From a bacterium (GTDB taxonomy: Bacteria > NPL-UPA2 > JAGMAN01): a stretch of DNA of 13,534 nt. A model generated the notes under the pieces. The model did not search any database and was not told the DNA's origin. It was given only the letters and a program-made list of their open reading frames with translations. The stretch spans positions 1 through 13,534 of the forward strand of contig JAGMAN010000037.1 in assembly GCA_023130215.1 (NCBI GenBank). The letters run 5' to 3'. Shown one piece after another: positions 1-5,904 of this stretch; position 1 is the stretch's first letter, and each line of letters opens with the position of its first letter. Both the position numbers and the translations under genes were made by a program.

Positions 1-1037
1 ACCAGGTTATCTCCGGTAAAAGGACTTCCTCCTCCGGCCGGAAGAACCATATAGCGCTCTTTTCTAAAGGCGCGGGCATGGCCGAGTTCATCAAGCATGC
101 CGGTGCTTAAAGGCGGCATTTCGGTATAGGGGTGAAAGGCAGAAACTATATCCACTTTTTTAACATCCCATCTTAAGTCGCGGCAAACCGTATAGGCAAA
201 AACCACTGACTCGTCTTCAGGATTGATGTTTTGTCCTATCTCAATTGACGCCGGGTCTATGACCGCTCCGTAGCCGCGCAGGCGCCATATCGTGTCATTT
301 ATTTCTTTTCGTATTTCTTCGGTTGCCACGGTCATGGAATAAGAAGCATAAAAGCTGGGGAGTCGTTTCTCGGCAGCAAGCTTCGTCATGTTATCCACAT
401 CTCTTACATATATATCTCTGTCTTTACGGCTTGGCGTTTCTATCCCCAATACAAAGTGTCTGACTTTTCTACCCGTAAGATGCGTTGCCCATTCAGCCCA
501 GTCTTCGCTTCTGGATACCTCCGAACCCAGCCAGCGCAGGATCCTCTCTAAGGTCATCCCTTTTTGATGCGCCAGCGTCTTTAAAGCATGCTTGCCGTAT
601 TCGGTTTTGAGACGCTTCATAATTTTCCACTCAGCGTCAATAAGGGTAACTATCCGCTGGGGCTTAAGCTCCGTGCCGATTATACGGTGGTCCTTAAATT
701 CAAGATTAACCCCGCGCCACTCGACGGAAGCGGGAGTTCTGACAATTACGTTCGTCGTCCCGGGAAGTTTATCTATTTCCCGCGCGATGGACAAGTAAGC
801 CTTCTCGCGCATAAGCCTCAGCTGATACTGGTAGCCGTCCAGGAGTTCTCCTATATATGAAGCCTGCTCGTACGCGTTTCTGGGATACATACCTGCCTGT
901 TTCAGAATCTCGTCAAATAGATTGAAAACTACTATTTTTCTTCCCGTCCGTGCTGCAAACTCCACCGTATCTTCAAGAAACCATGTAGACCTTAATCCTA
1001 CTATAGGTCCGGTTACTATGCTTACTACGTTCGGCAT
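1..1037 (-). CDS. AdkA-like P-loop domain fused to nucleoside 2-deoxyribosyltransferase-like domain (3' end outside window)
   Basis: The frame is open from ATG at 1037 to the window edge, giving 345 codons with no stop. An AGGGAGG site lies about 10 bases upstream of the ATG. Residues 1-145 resemble archaeal-type adenylate kinase: a first strand VVSIVTG, a P-loop-like GPIVGLRST that lacks the Lys of GKS/T, VVFNLFDEI at 37-45, and a late strand IVTLIDAEWKIMKRL at 129-143. A helical linker follows. Residues 228-345 look like the nucleoside 2-deoxyribosyltransferase fold: strand FYASYSMT, then VIDP, then WDVKKVDIVSAF, then PPLSTGMLDELGHARAF, where the Glu-containing helix resembles the family's catalytic region. 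The gene is last in the minus-strand operon, 22 bases after the EEP gene. Activity is unproven. It could bind or transfer nucleotides or bases, or act as a nucleotide-sensing effector. Domain calls come from visual pattern matching; the open frame is certain, the function is not. Confidence 0.6.
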   Translation of the reverse strand, partial: MPNVVSIVTGPIVGLRSTWFLEDTVEFAARTGRKIVVFNLFDEILKQAGMYPRNAYEQASYIGELLDGYQYQLRLMREKAYLSIAREIDKLPGTTNVIVRTPASVEWRGVNLEFKDHRIIGTELKPQRIVTLIDAEWKIMKRLKTEYGKHALKTLAHQKGMTLERILRWLGSEVSRSEDWAEWATHLTGRKVRHFVLGIETPSRKDRDIYVRDVDNMTKLAAEKRLPSFYASYSMTVATEEIRKEINDTIWRLRGYGAVIDPASIEIGQNINPEDESVVFAYTVCRDLRWDVKKVDIVSAFHPYTEMPPLSTGMLDELGHARAFRKERYMVLPAGGGSPFTGDNL

Positions 1038-1059
1038 TTTTTCTTTACCTCCCTGTTTT

Positions 1060-2058
1060 TTACAAATCCAGTGTCAGATAAGGCGGGTGATGGTCTGAAG
1101 GCTTCATCCCGGCAAACTTTCCGGGAAGTCCCTTAACCGGCAGCCGTTTGTGTAAAATCCCGGCACTTCCCTTTACTACGGAATTTCTAAGCTCCGGAGA
1201 AACCAGGATGTGGTCTATCCACGACCTCATCTCCTTTGGCTGGCCATAGCGCGATTCCGCAAGCGGATTAAGTATGCGGTCCAGGAAGTCTATGGTCCAG
1301 CGCACATCTTTACTTAAAGAATAATGGGGATTGTGCATAGTCTTGCCCGGCTGCCAGATGCTTCCCATCATAGGTTCCAGAAAACCGTGACCGAGCATAG
1401 CGGCGTATTTATCGAATTCCGGGCCGTCGTTCATATCGCCCATCACGGCCACTCTGCCCCGTCCGTCATCATCGATTAACCGGTCGAGCCTTTTTCTTAT
1501 TGCGTTTGCCTGAGCTCTCTGTTTCATCCGGTTTGCCCGGGAAAGTTTCTCATAGGCAAAAAGGTCTCCGGGGATGAATACTCCCTTCGATTTGGCATGA
1601 ATAAGAATAAAAGTAACCTTATCTTTAAGGCCTCCTCCCGATACGGTTACTTCAAAGGGAACGCGGTTCCACCAACTGTAGTACTCTTTTATACTGTCTC
1701 TGTCAGCGTCAAATTTATCTAATTTGAAATCCTTCAGGCTTTGCTGTTTAGAGCGTTTATTTATTTTTACTTTCAGGTTGCGCCGGAAGAGAAAAGCAAA
1801 GCCGAGCAGGCCTCTTTTTTCACCCTGGCAGACGCTGTATTTTCCATCCAGGTAGTAATCCACGAACTTTTCGCTGCGTGCCTGGGTCGGCGGAGCCTCC
1901 ACAAGGCCGATAATATCAGGGTTTATTTCCCGTATCATCGCGGCCAGAAGCCTGGCTCGCCAGTAATGAGAACTCTCTTTTCCCGGGATTTTGAGACTTC
2001 TTGGTACAAGGTCAACCATGTCCTCGCCGTTTAAGCTCATAATCTTTAACCTGGCCAT
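1060..2058 (-). CDS. endonuclease/exonuclease/phosphatase (EEP) family protein
   Basis: 332 residues, full length for an EEP-fold metal-dependent phosphodiesterase (DNase I/exonuclease III/sphingomyelinase superfamily). Landmarks are visible in order: opening strand LKIMSLNGEDM with the metal-site Asn (res 4-14); NPDIIGLVEAP with Glu54; FILIHAKSKG with His154; VAVMGDMNDGPEFD with Asp208 and Asn210; SWIDHILVSPEL with Asp282-His283; and the terminal PSDHHPPYL with Asp322-His323. All expected catalytic positions seem present, so it should be active on DNA, RNA, nucleotides or another phosphodiester. No signal peptide is visible, so it is probably cytoplasmic. The ATG at 2058 has AAGGAGG four bases upstream, close but usable; an internal ATG at residue 7 would leave the SD too far away. 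It lies between the broken small gene and the kinase/transferase gene in the same operon. Substrate cannot be read from sequence. Confidence 0.85.
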   Translation of the reverse strand: MARLKIMSLNGEDMVDLVPRSLKIPGKESSHYWRARLLAAMIREINPDIIGLVEAPPTQARSEKFVDYYLDGKYSVCQGEKRGLLGFAFLFRRNLKVKINKRSKQQSLKDFKLDKFDADRDSIKEYYSWWNRVPFEVTVSGGGLKDKVTFILIHAKSKGVFIPGDLFAYEKLSRANRMKQRAQANAIRKRLDRLIDDDGRGRVAVMGDMNDGPEFDKYAAMLGHGFLEPMMGSIWQPGKTMHNPHYSLSKDVRWTIDFLDRILNPLAESRYGQPKEMRSWIDHILVSPELRNSVVKGSAGILHKRLPVKGLPGKFAGMKPSDHHPPYLTLDL

Positions 2059-2059
2059 T

Positions 2060-2357
2060 TTACCTCCTTAAATATCCCATAGCCCCAGAGCGTGCAGGCG
2101 CAGAAACTGCGCGCTCCAGGTAGTAAATTCCGCTGTAGTCTCCAGCCTTCTCGGCAGGGGAATCTCCGGTCTTCCGGCAGCTTTGCCGGATGAAACGGAC
2201 TGCGGCGGTACCCGGTGATAAGAAATGCCCGGCCGCAGCTTGCCGCGGTCGCCAGCTCACTGCCGCAACCGTCAAATTCTCCGTTCAGCTTTTGACGGTG
2301 TATCAGCCAATCCAAGCCGTATCTTACAGAGTCCTGAAGCTCATTCTTTAGTTCCAT
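2060..2357 (-). pseudogene. small gene with a probable frameshift
   Basis: An ATG at 2357 overlaps the end of the TrlF-like gene by 17 bases. The first 50 or so residues (MELKNELQDSVRYGLDWLIH onward, through GSELATAASCGRAFLITG) read like a real protein and loosely recall one repeat of the prenyltransferase/squalene-cyclase alpha-toroid family. Further on, the frame loses protein character and runs into the EEP start. Near the four-C run (complement of 2157-2160), a one-base change would join it to a frame reading PAEKAGDYSGIYYLERAV and stopping at 2060-2062, one base before the EEP ATG. That frame has G-rich first codon positions typical of genes. The third frame also reads plausibly, ending LETTAEFTTWSAQFLRLHAL before a TAA inside the EEP SD. 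I cannot decide between a true pseudogene, an assembly error, or programmed frameshifting. Function unknown. Confidence 0.45.
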
Positions 2358-4314
2358 ATCTAATCGCCCTTTTTTTAAACGACTTTAACCCGCCTTCCAT
2401 CAGGTTAATAAGGTGCTCCTTCCGCTCCTCCTCATCAATGGAAAAACCCGAGTTAATACCGGTTAATTTCTTGCCTTTTGTGCTTAACAAAACGTAATTT
2501 TCCGGGTCCGGATTTACGGCCAAAATCGGATTGCCCGTAAATAATATAATTTGCCGTAAATCTTTATACTTCTTGATGATAGGAACGAGAAAATTTACAA
2601 TATCTTTGTTATCAAAATTACTTTCAGGCGCGTCAATTATTAACGGCCCGAAATTACCGCTTACAACTATCATAGAAATCATGGCGATTCTTCTCAAACT
2701 ATTACGCAGCTTGAAAAAATTCATCATCTTCACTTTTCCGGTATGCCAGTTAACATTTACGTGCAGCTTGTATCTGCCGTTATCCGCTTCCGCGTAAAGA
2801 AGCTGTTCTTCTTTTGCTTCAAGAAAATTCGGAATAGAAAATATCTTGTTAAATTTATCGACATTCCGTTTTGTAGGCTTTCCGAAATGTCTTATTAAAA
2901 ACGCGTTCAAATCATTCCTGGAGGAAATCAATTTCTCGATTTTATCCGAATGGTAAAATTTGGGTTCTATCATCAATTCCTTCAGCCGGCCCGTATTGAT
3001 TCCGGCTACTGTTCCTTTATTCTTGTTTATTGAATATAATTCTACAAAATCTTTCTCATTATCATTGCAAAAAGCATAATGATACAGCTTTGAATCAATT
3101 ATCTTTTCAACGAACAGCTTAACGTCCCCTTTGATTTTTGCGGAACCGGGCTTTACGGCCTTCTGCATCAATTGGAAAATGCACGATTTGCCCGACTCCT
3201 TCTCTCCGGCAACACAGTTAAGGTGACGGTTAAATCTTATGAAACGCCTGCCGAAATATTCATTTTTTATCTCCACGCCGTATATGTAGAGACCTTTTGT
3301 TACCCTCTTGTGAAGTTCAGATATTCTGGCCCTTGAGGCGGGAACGGACACCGCGATTTTTAACCCGGCGAAAGACGGGGCCGTCATCTTTAAAAAAGTG
3401 AACCTTTTGCCTATCGATTTCAAATCGTGCGCGTCCGAACCCTGAAGATATGTAATTGGGGCAACATCTTTCTTTATCCTTAACGATTTAATCCAGTTCT
3501 TTATTGTCATTTTGAGCTTTTTATCCTGCCGGCTAAACTTTGAGGGATTCACGACTTCAACAGCTAATAACTTCTCGTTACAAAACACGTTTTTCATCGC
3601 CCCGCTGTTAAGTTTGTAAAGTTTCAATAAGGCCTGGTCGCTTCCGTCTATATGTGCGATTATGGAGAGCCCGCCTTTTTGACGGATTAAATCCACGGCA
3701 TCTATTATGCTTCTTTTCCCGACCTTAGGATTTCTTCCCCATTCCTTAATGCTAAAACCTACTTCCTCCAAAAGGTCACATATTACAAAATGAATCGCCC
3801 GCCGGGGATCATGCGGCGGAAATACCGCCAGAATATGAACCCCCGTGCAGCTTATCTCCGCGCCCGGCAATATGGTTATAACCTTTCTACCTGCTTTTGC
3901 ATTTATCTTCTCAGCCTCGTCATCAATTATTTCGTACCACATCGGAGCCTTTAAATCCATTACGCCGGTTTTGGAACCTGCGTCAGGCCACAATGTCCCT
4001 ATGGCATTATGGTCGGTTACAGCCACCACTGAAAGCTTTTCTTCGACAAATCTTTTAACTATCTTCGCGGCGACTTTTCTCGCGTCAGCCAGTATTTTTT
4101 CCTGAACCTTTTTAATCTTGCCGCAATGTTTCTCAAAATCGCCATCCCGGCTGGGATATTTGATTCTGTAGGGATTAAAATTATAGCGGTTTTTTCCTCT
4201 CGCGTCCTCAGATGCCGGCGTATGAAAATGCAAGTCCACTTTGTAAAACCTGGCCCCGAAATTAACCTTCCTTACTTTTTCAAAGCTGGAGATTATATCT
4301 TTTTGAGTTTTCAC
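2341..4314 (-). CDS. TrlF-like PHP phosphoesterase-ATPase
   Basis: 657 residues from a GTG at 4314, chosen because AAGGAGG lies nine bases upstream; a TTG 24 bases further out would put that SD inside the coding region. Residues 25-300 form a PHP metal-phosphoesterase domain: DLHFHTPAS with HxH (29/31), AVTDHNAIG (His102), ILPGAEISCTGVHILAVFPP (Glu153, His160), LSIIAHIDG (His221), and LQGSDAHDL (Asp294, His296). The rest is an SMC/ABC-type ATPase: Walker A GEKESGKS (370-377) and Walker B GPLIIDAPESN (Asp561, Glu564), followed by DNKDIVNFLVP. Only about 185 residues separate the Walkers, so there is no long coiled coil and it is shorter than many TrlF-type proteins. The usual H-loop THN is FTGNP here, so the switch His is missing. 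PHP-ATPase fusions are found in defence and DNA-processing loci. It is the first gene of the operon and probably an ATP-gated nuclease or phosphoesterase. Confidence 0.8.
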   Translation of the reverse strand: MKTQKDIISSFEKVRKVNFGARFYKVDLHFHTPASEDARGKNRYNFNPYRIKYPSRDGDFEKHCGKIKKVQEKILADARKVAAKIVKRFVEEKLSVVAVTDHNAIGTLWPDAGSKTGVMDLKAPMWYEIIDDEAEKINAKAGRKVITILPGAEISCTGVHILAVFPPHDPRRAIHFVICDLLEEVGFSIKEWGRNPKVGKRSIIDAVDLIRQKGGLSIIAHIDGSDQALLKLYKLNSGAMKNVFCNEKLLAVEVVNPSKFSRQDKKLKMTIKNWIKSLRIKKDVAPITYLQGSDAHDLKSIGKRFTFLKMTAPSFAGLKIAVSVPASRARISELHKRVTKGLYIYGVEIKNEYFGRRFIRFNRHLNCVAGEKESGKSCIFQLMQKAVKPGSAKIKGDVKLFVEKIIDSKLYHYAFCNDNEKDFVELYSINKNKGTVAGINTGRLKELMIEPKFYHSDKIEKLISSRNDLNAFLIRHFGKPTKRNVDKFNKIFSIPNFLEAKEEQLLYAEADNGRYKLHVNVNWHTGKVKMMNFFKLRNSLRRIAMISMIVVSGNFGPLIIDAPESNFDNKDIVNFLVPIIKKYKDLRQIILFTGNPILAVNPDPENYVLLSTKGKKLTGINSGFSIDEEERKEHLINLMEGGLKSFKKRAIRYGTKE

Positions 4315-4323
4315 CCGGGCTAT

Positions 4324-4330
4324 CCTCCTT
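4324..4330 (-). promoter_or_regulatory. Shine-Dalgarno site that fixes the TrlF-like start
   Basis: The minus strand reads AAGGAGG, nine bases before GTG at 4314. It supports GTG rather than the in-frame TTG at 4338 as start. It also lies only six bases beyond the U-tract of the leader hairpin, so folding of that hairpin could affect translation as well as transcription. Confidence 0.75.
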
Positions 4331-4336
4331 AAAAAC

Positions 4337-4375
4337 AAAAAACCCCTTTCAGACTTTTCAGTTCCGAGGGGGTTT
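4337..4375 (-). terminator. intrinsic-terminator-like hairpin in the operon leader (attenuator candidate)
   Basis: On the minus strand, AAACCCC (complement of 4369-4375) pairs with GGGGTTT (complement of 4340-4346) around an interior carrying GGAACTGAAAAGTC. It is followed by T6, G, T5. It lies between the promoter at 4464-4492 and the first gene's SD, so it would stop transcription unless bypassed. There is no gene upstream on this strand that it could serve as an ordinary 3' terminator. Confidence 0.6.
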
Positions 4376-4450
4376 AACCGCCGCTCAACAAACTTCGTAT
4401 TTTAAGGGAAAACAGGTGACCCCTTTTTTTTCCTACTGCTTTAATTTCAA
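4340..4450 (-). repeat. leader repeat copy A
   Basis: This is the copy next to the TrlF-like gene. It shares ordered blocks with copy B (4553-4658): TTGAAA, then CCYTTAAAAT about 50 bases on, a TTGA block, GG, AAACCCC, and a 16-base identical block CGGAACTGAAAAGTC plus one preceding T, then the GGG-T-tract. Variable spacers separate conserved blocks, as expected of a structured leader RNA rather than of a simple recent duplication. Confidence 0.55.
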
Positions 4451-4463
4451 CTAGATGTGGTTA

Positions 4464-4492
4464 TTTTTACCACGCACGCTTATTTCTGTCAA
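4464..4492 (-). promoter_or_regulatory. sigma70-type promoter of the TrlF-like operon
   Basis: Minus strand: TTGACA (complement of 4487-4492), a 17-base spacer, then TAAAAA (complement of 4464-4469). The -35 is perfect and the -10 matches four of six. Transcription would start near 4457, leaving a leader of about 140 bases that contains the attenuator-like hairpin. A perfect inverted repeat, GCACA-6-TGTGC (4501-4516), lies just upstream of the -35 and could be an operator. Confidence 0.6.
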
Positions 4493-4500
4493 GGAAAAAC

Positions 4501-4516
4501 GCACAAAAATATGTGC
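4501..4516. promoter_or_regulatory. inverted repeat upstream of the operon promoter (possible operator)
   Basis: GCACA and TGTGC flank a six-base A/T spacer, ending eight bases before the -35 of the minus-strand promoter. Short dyads of this kind are often repressor or activator sites, but a 5-bp arm can occur by chance, so this is tentative. Confidence 0.3.
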
Positions 4517-4550
4517 AAAGCCCTCTGCTTTTTTTAACCCAACTATCCAT

Positions 4551-4586
4551 AAAAAAAACCCGGACTTTTCAGTTCCGAAGGGGTTT
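4551..4586 (-). terminator. second terminator-like hairpin (leader copy B)
   Basis: On the minus strand, AAACCC (complement of 4581-4586) pairs with GGGTTT (complement of 4556-4561), with inner GGAAC/GTCC pairing across a TGAAAA loop, and an eight-base T-tract (4558-4551). No coding region on this strand ends into it within the window. It could insulate the operon from upstream transcripts, or be a leftover leader. Confidence 0.55.
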
Positions 4587-4658
4587 GGCCATCATTCAAT
4601 CAACCTTGCATTTTAAGGAAAAATAGAACCGTTGTCTTTATCTACTACCTCGTTTCAA
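4553..4658 (-). repeat. leader repeat copy B
   Basis: Diverged partner of copy A with the same block order and nearly the same spacing (TTGAAA to TTAAAAT is about 48 bases here and 51 in A). Unlike A, it has no convincing promoter directly upstream and no gene after its hairpin. Confidence 0.5.
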
Positions 4659-4666
4659 TTAAATAG

Positions 4667-4852
4667 CAGTTGTTGTCCCTGATTTCCTGATTTCTAGCCT
4701 TTCTACTGGCAGAAGAGCCCTGCCCAAGAAGGTAATGAATCAATATATCATCTTACAAAGGGATAATTAGGAATGTCCGGGGACGAAAACCATGTGGCCA
4801 CAAGATATAGGGGTAACGCCAGTCAAGTGGATACCCCAGAAAAGAAAAAGAC
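4667..4852. other. remainder of the intergenic region, no gene seen
   Basis: No supported ORF or RNA gene. It holds short palindromes: GTCCGGGGAC (4775-4784), TGTGGCCACA (4793-4802), and a GGGGTA...TACCCC hairpin (about 4810-4837) with an inner CCA/TGG pairing, just upstream of the -35 at 4853. They might be regulator sites or the remains of a small repetitive element; none is strong alone. Confidence 0.35.
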
Positions 4853-4881
4853 TTGACAATATATGTATAATACTTTACAAT
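4853..4881 (+). promoter_or_regulatory. sigma70-type promoter of the PLD-family gene
   Basis: TTGACA (4853-4858), 17-base spacer, TACAAT (4876-4881). The -35 is perfect and the -10 matches five of six. The start point would be near 4888, giving a leader of about 115 bases that contains a 15-codon ORF. Confidence 0.7.
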
Positions 4882-4915
4882 ATTGCCAAGTAAAGCTAAT
4901 ATATGAAAAGAGGTA

Positions 4916-4963
4916 ATGGTTAAACAAATAGACGTTATCAAAATACTGGATAATTCCAACTGA
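4916..4963 (+). CDS. possible 15-residue upstream ORF
   Basis: ATG at 4916 with AGAGGT immediately upstream encodes MVKQIDVIKILDNSN and stops at TGA 4961-4963, 38 bases before the PLD-family start. It lies wholly within the predicted leader. It has Ile and Asn/Asp residues but no run of one amino acid as in classical attenuation peptides. It may be chance or a short regulatory ORF. Confidence 0.25.
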   Translation: MVKQIDVIKILDNSN

Positions 4964-5001
4964 AAAGGGGGTGCGGAATCGGAGAAGAATCCGGAAGAAA
5001 A

Positions 5002-5775
5002 ATGTTAATGAAGAAGATATCTTTATTTTTCTTGTCGTTTATTTTGGCAGCTTTTATCATCCCTTCAATATATGCTCAAACTCCTACCCAAATCGCACCA
5101 CAGATAAAAGTTTTATTCTCACCACAGGATAACTGTGCGCAGGAGATTGTTTCAGAGATCGATAAAGCAAAAGATTATGTCTATGTGGCGATGTATTATT
5201 TTACCTCAAGGCCTATTGCCCAGGCTTTAATCAGGGCAAGGGATAGAGGCGTGGATGTTAAGGTCTGTCTGGATGAAGAGCAGCCCACCTATGAATATTC
5301 CAAGAGCAGATTTTTAGAGAACAAAGGCATCAATATGAAACTAATAGGCGGCTCAGGTATTATGCATAACAAATTTTGCATTATCGATGATCACATTACG
5401 CTCACTGGCTCATGCAACTGGACCGTCAGTGCGGATTTAAAAAACGATGAGAACCTGTTAATTATAGAATCTGAAGAAATAGCCAGGATATACAAAGAGC
5501 AGTTTAATAAATACTGGAATGGCACTTATATAGATACCTGTGAATATAGAAACGAGAGTAGGTTAGAGAAGGTCCCAGTGGCTACAGGTACTGTTTTGCC
5601 CATGCCTAAATCTTCATCTAAAGGTAAATATGTTGGCCATAAAAAGAGTAAGAAGCTTCATTATCCCTATTGCAGATGGGCTCAGAAGATGAATTCAGAG
5701 AATCAAATCTGGTTTAAGAGCCGCCAGCAGGCAATCGATAAAGGTTATGTTCCTTGCAAGGTGTGTAAACCCTAA
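5002..5775 (+). CDS. secreted single-HKD phospholipase D-family nuclease with Ada-like C-terminal cysteine module
   Basis: 257 residues. ATG at 5002 is followed by an in-frame ATG at 5008; both give a signal peptide (basic KK, then hydrophobic LFFLSFILAAFIIPSIYA), so the product is exported. Residues about 33-172 are a PLD domain with one HKD motif, HNKFCIIDDHITLTGSCNW (H-x-K-x4-D then GSxN), so the enzyme probably acts as a homodimer like Nuc/NucT-type nucleases. The last 50 residues contain YVGHKKSKKLHYPYC, then IWFKSRQQAIDKGYVPCKVCKP. This resembles the Cys-rich Ada-type metal-binding module often attached to extracellular nucleases. Likely role: degrading extracellular or periplasmic DNA/RNA for nutrition or uptake; phospholipase activity is possible but less likely for this architecture. 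It has its own promoter at 4853-4881. Confidence 0.85.
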   Translation: MLMKKISLFFLSFILAAFIIPSIYAQTPTQIAPQIKVLFSPQDNCAQEIVSEIDKAKDYVYVAMYYFTSRPIAQALIRARDRGVDVKVCLDEEQPTYEYSKSRFLENKGINMKLIGGSGIMHNKFCIIDDHITLTGSCNWTVSADLKNDENLLIIESEEIARIYKEQFNKYWNGTYIDTCEYRNESRLEKVPVATGTVLPMPKSSSKGKYVGHKKSKKLHYPYCRWAQKMNSENQIWFKSRQQAIDKGYVPCKVCKP

Positions 5776-5904
5776 GCAGGAAAATAAGGATGAAAAAATG
5801 ACCGATGAGGCAAGATAAGGACTCAAGATGACTCAAAAATGCTGTGTTGGGGGTGTCCAGAGAAACGAGCTTCCTATCATTTATCATTTATTGGGGGAGA
5901 GAAG

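Noticed and set aside
588-860. Plus-strand ORF of 90 codons inside the kinase/transferase gene
   Set aside because: It lies wholly within the uninterrupted minus-strand frame 1037-1, has no SD, and its translation shows no domain character.
1741-2034. Plus-strand ORF opposite the EEP gene
   Set aside because: Shadow of a gene with complete catalytic motifs on the other strand; no SD or context.
4315-4338. TTG at 4338 as start of the PHP-ATPase
   Set aside because: It would place the AAGGAGG site inside the coding sequence and begin within the terminator's T-tract; GTG at 4314 fits better.
4337-4658. T-box, known riboswitch or retron ncRNA
   Set aside because: No T-box sequence (AGGGTGGNACCGCG-type), no recognisable aptamer core, and no reverse transcriptase nearby. 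Kept only as an unclassified leader repeat.
4765-4802. Fragment of a REP/RAYT-type repetitive element
   Set aside because: The short palindromes are suggestive, but there is only one copy in the window and no transposase, so it cannot be supported.
5839-5904. Upstream ATG extending the BioD-like/DRTGG protein by 22 residues
   Set aside because: The extension has no SD or family similarity, while the ATG at 5905 has a strong SD and begins directly with the first beta strand of the P-loop domain.
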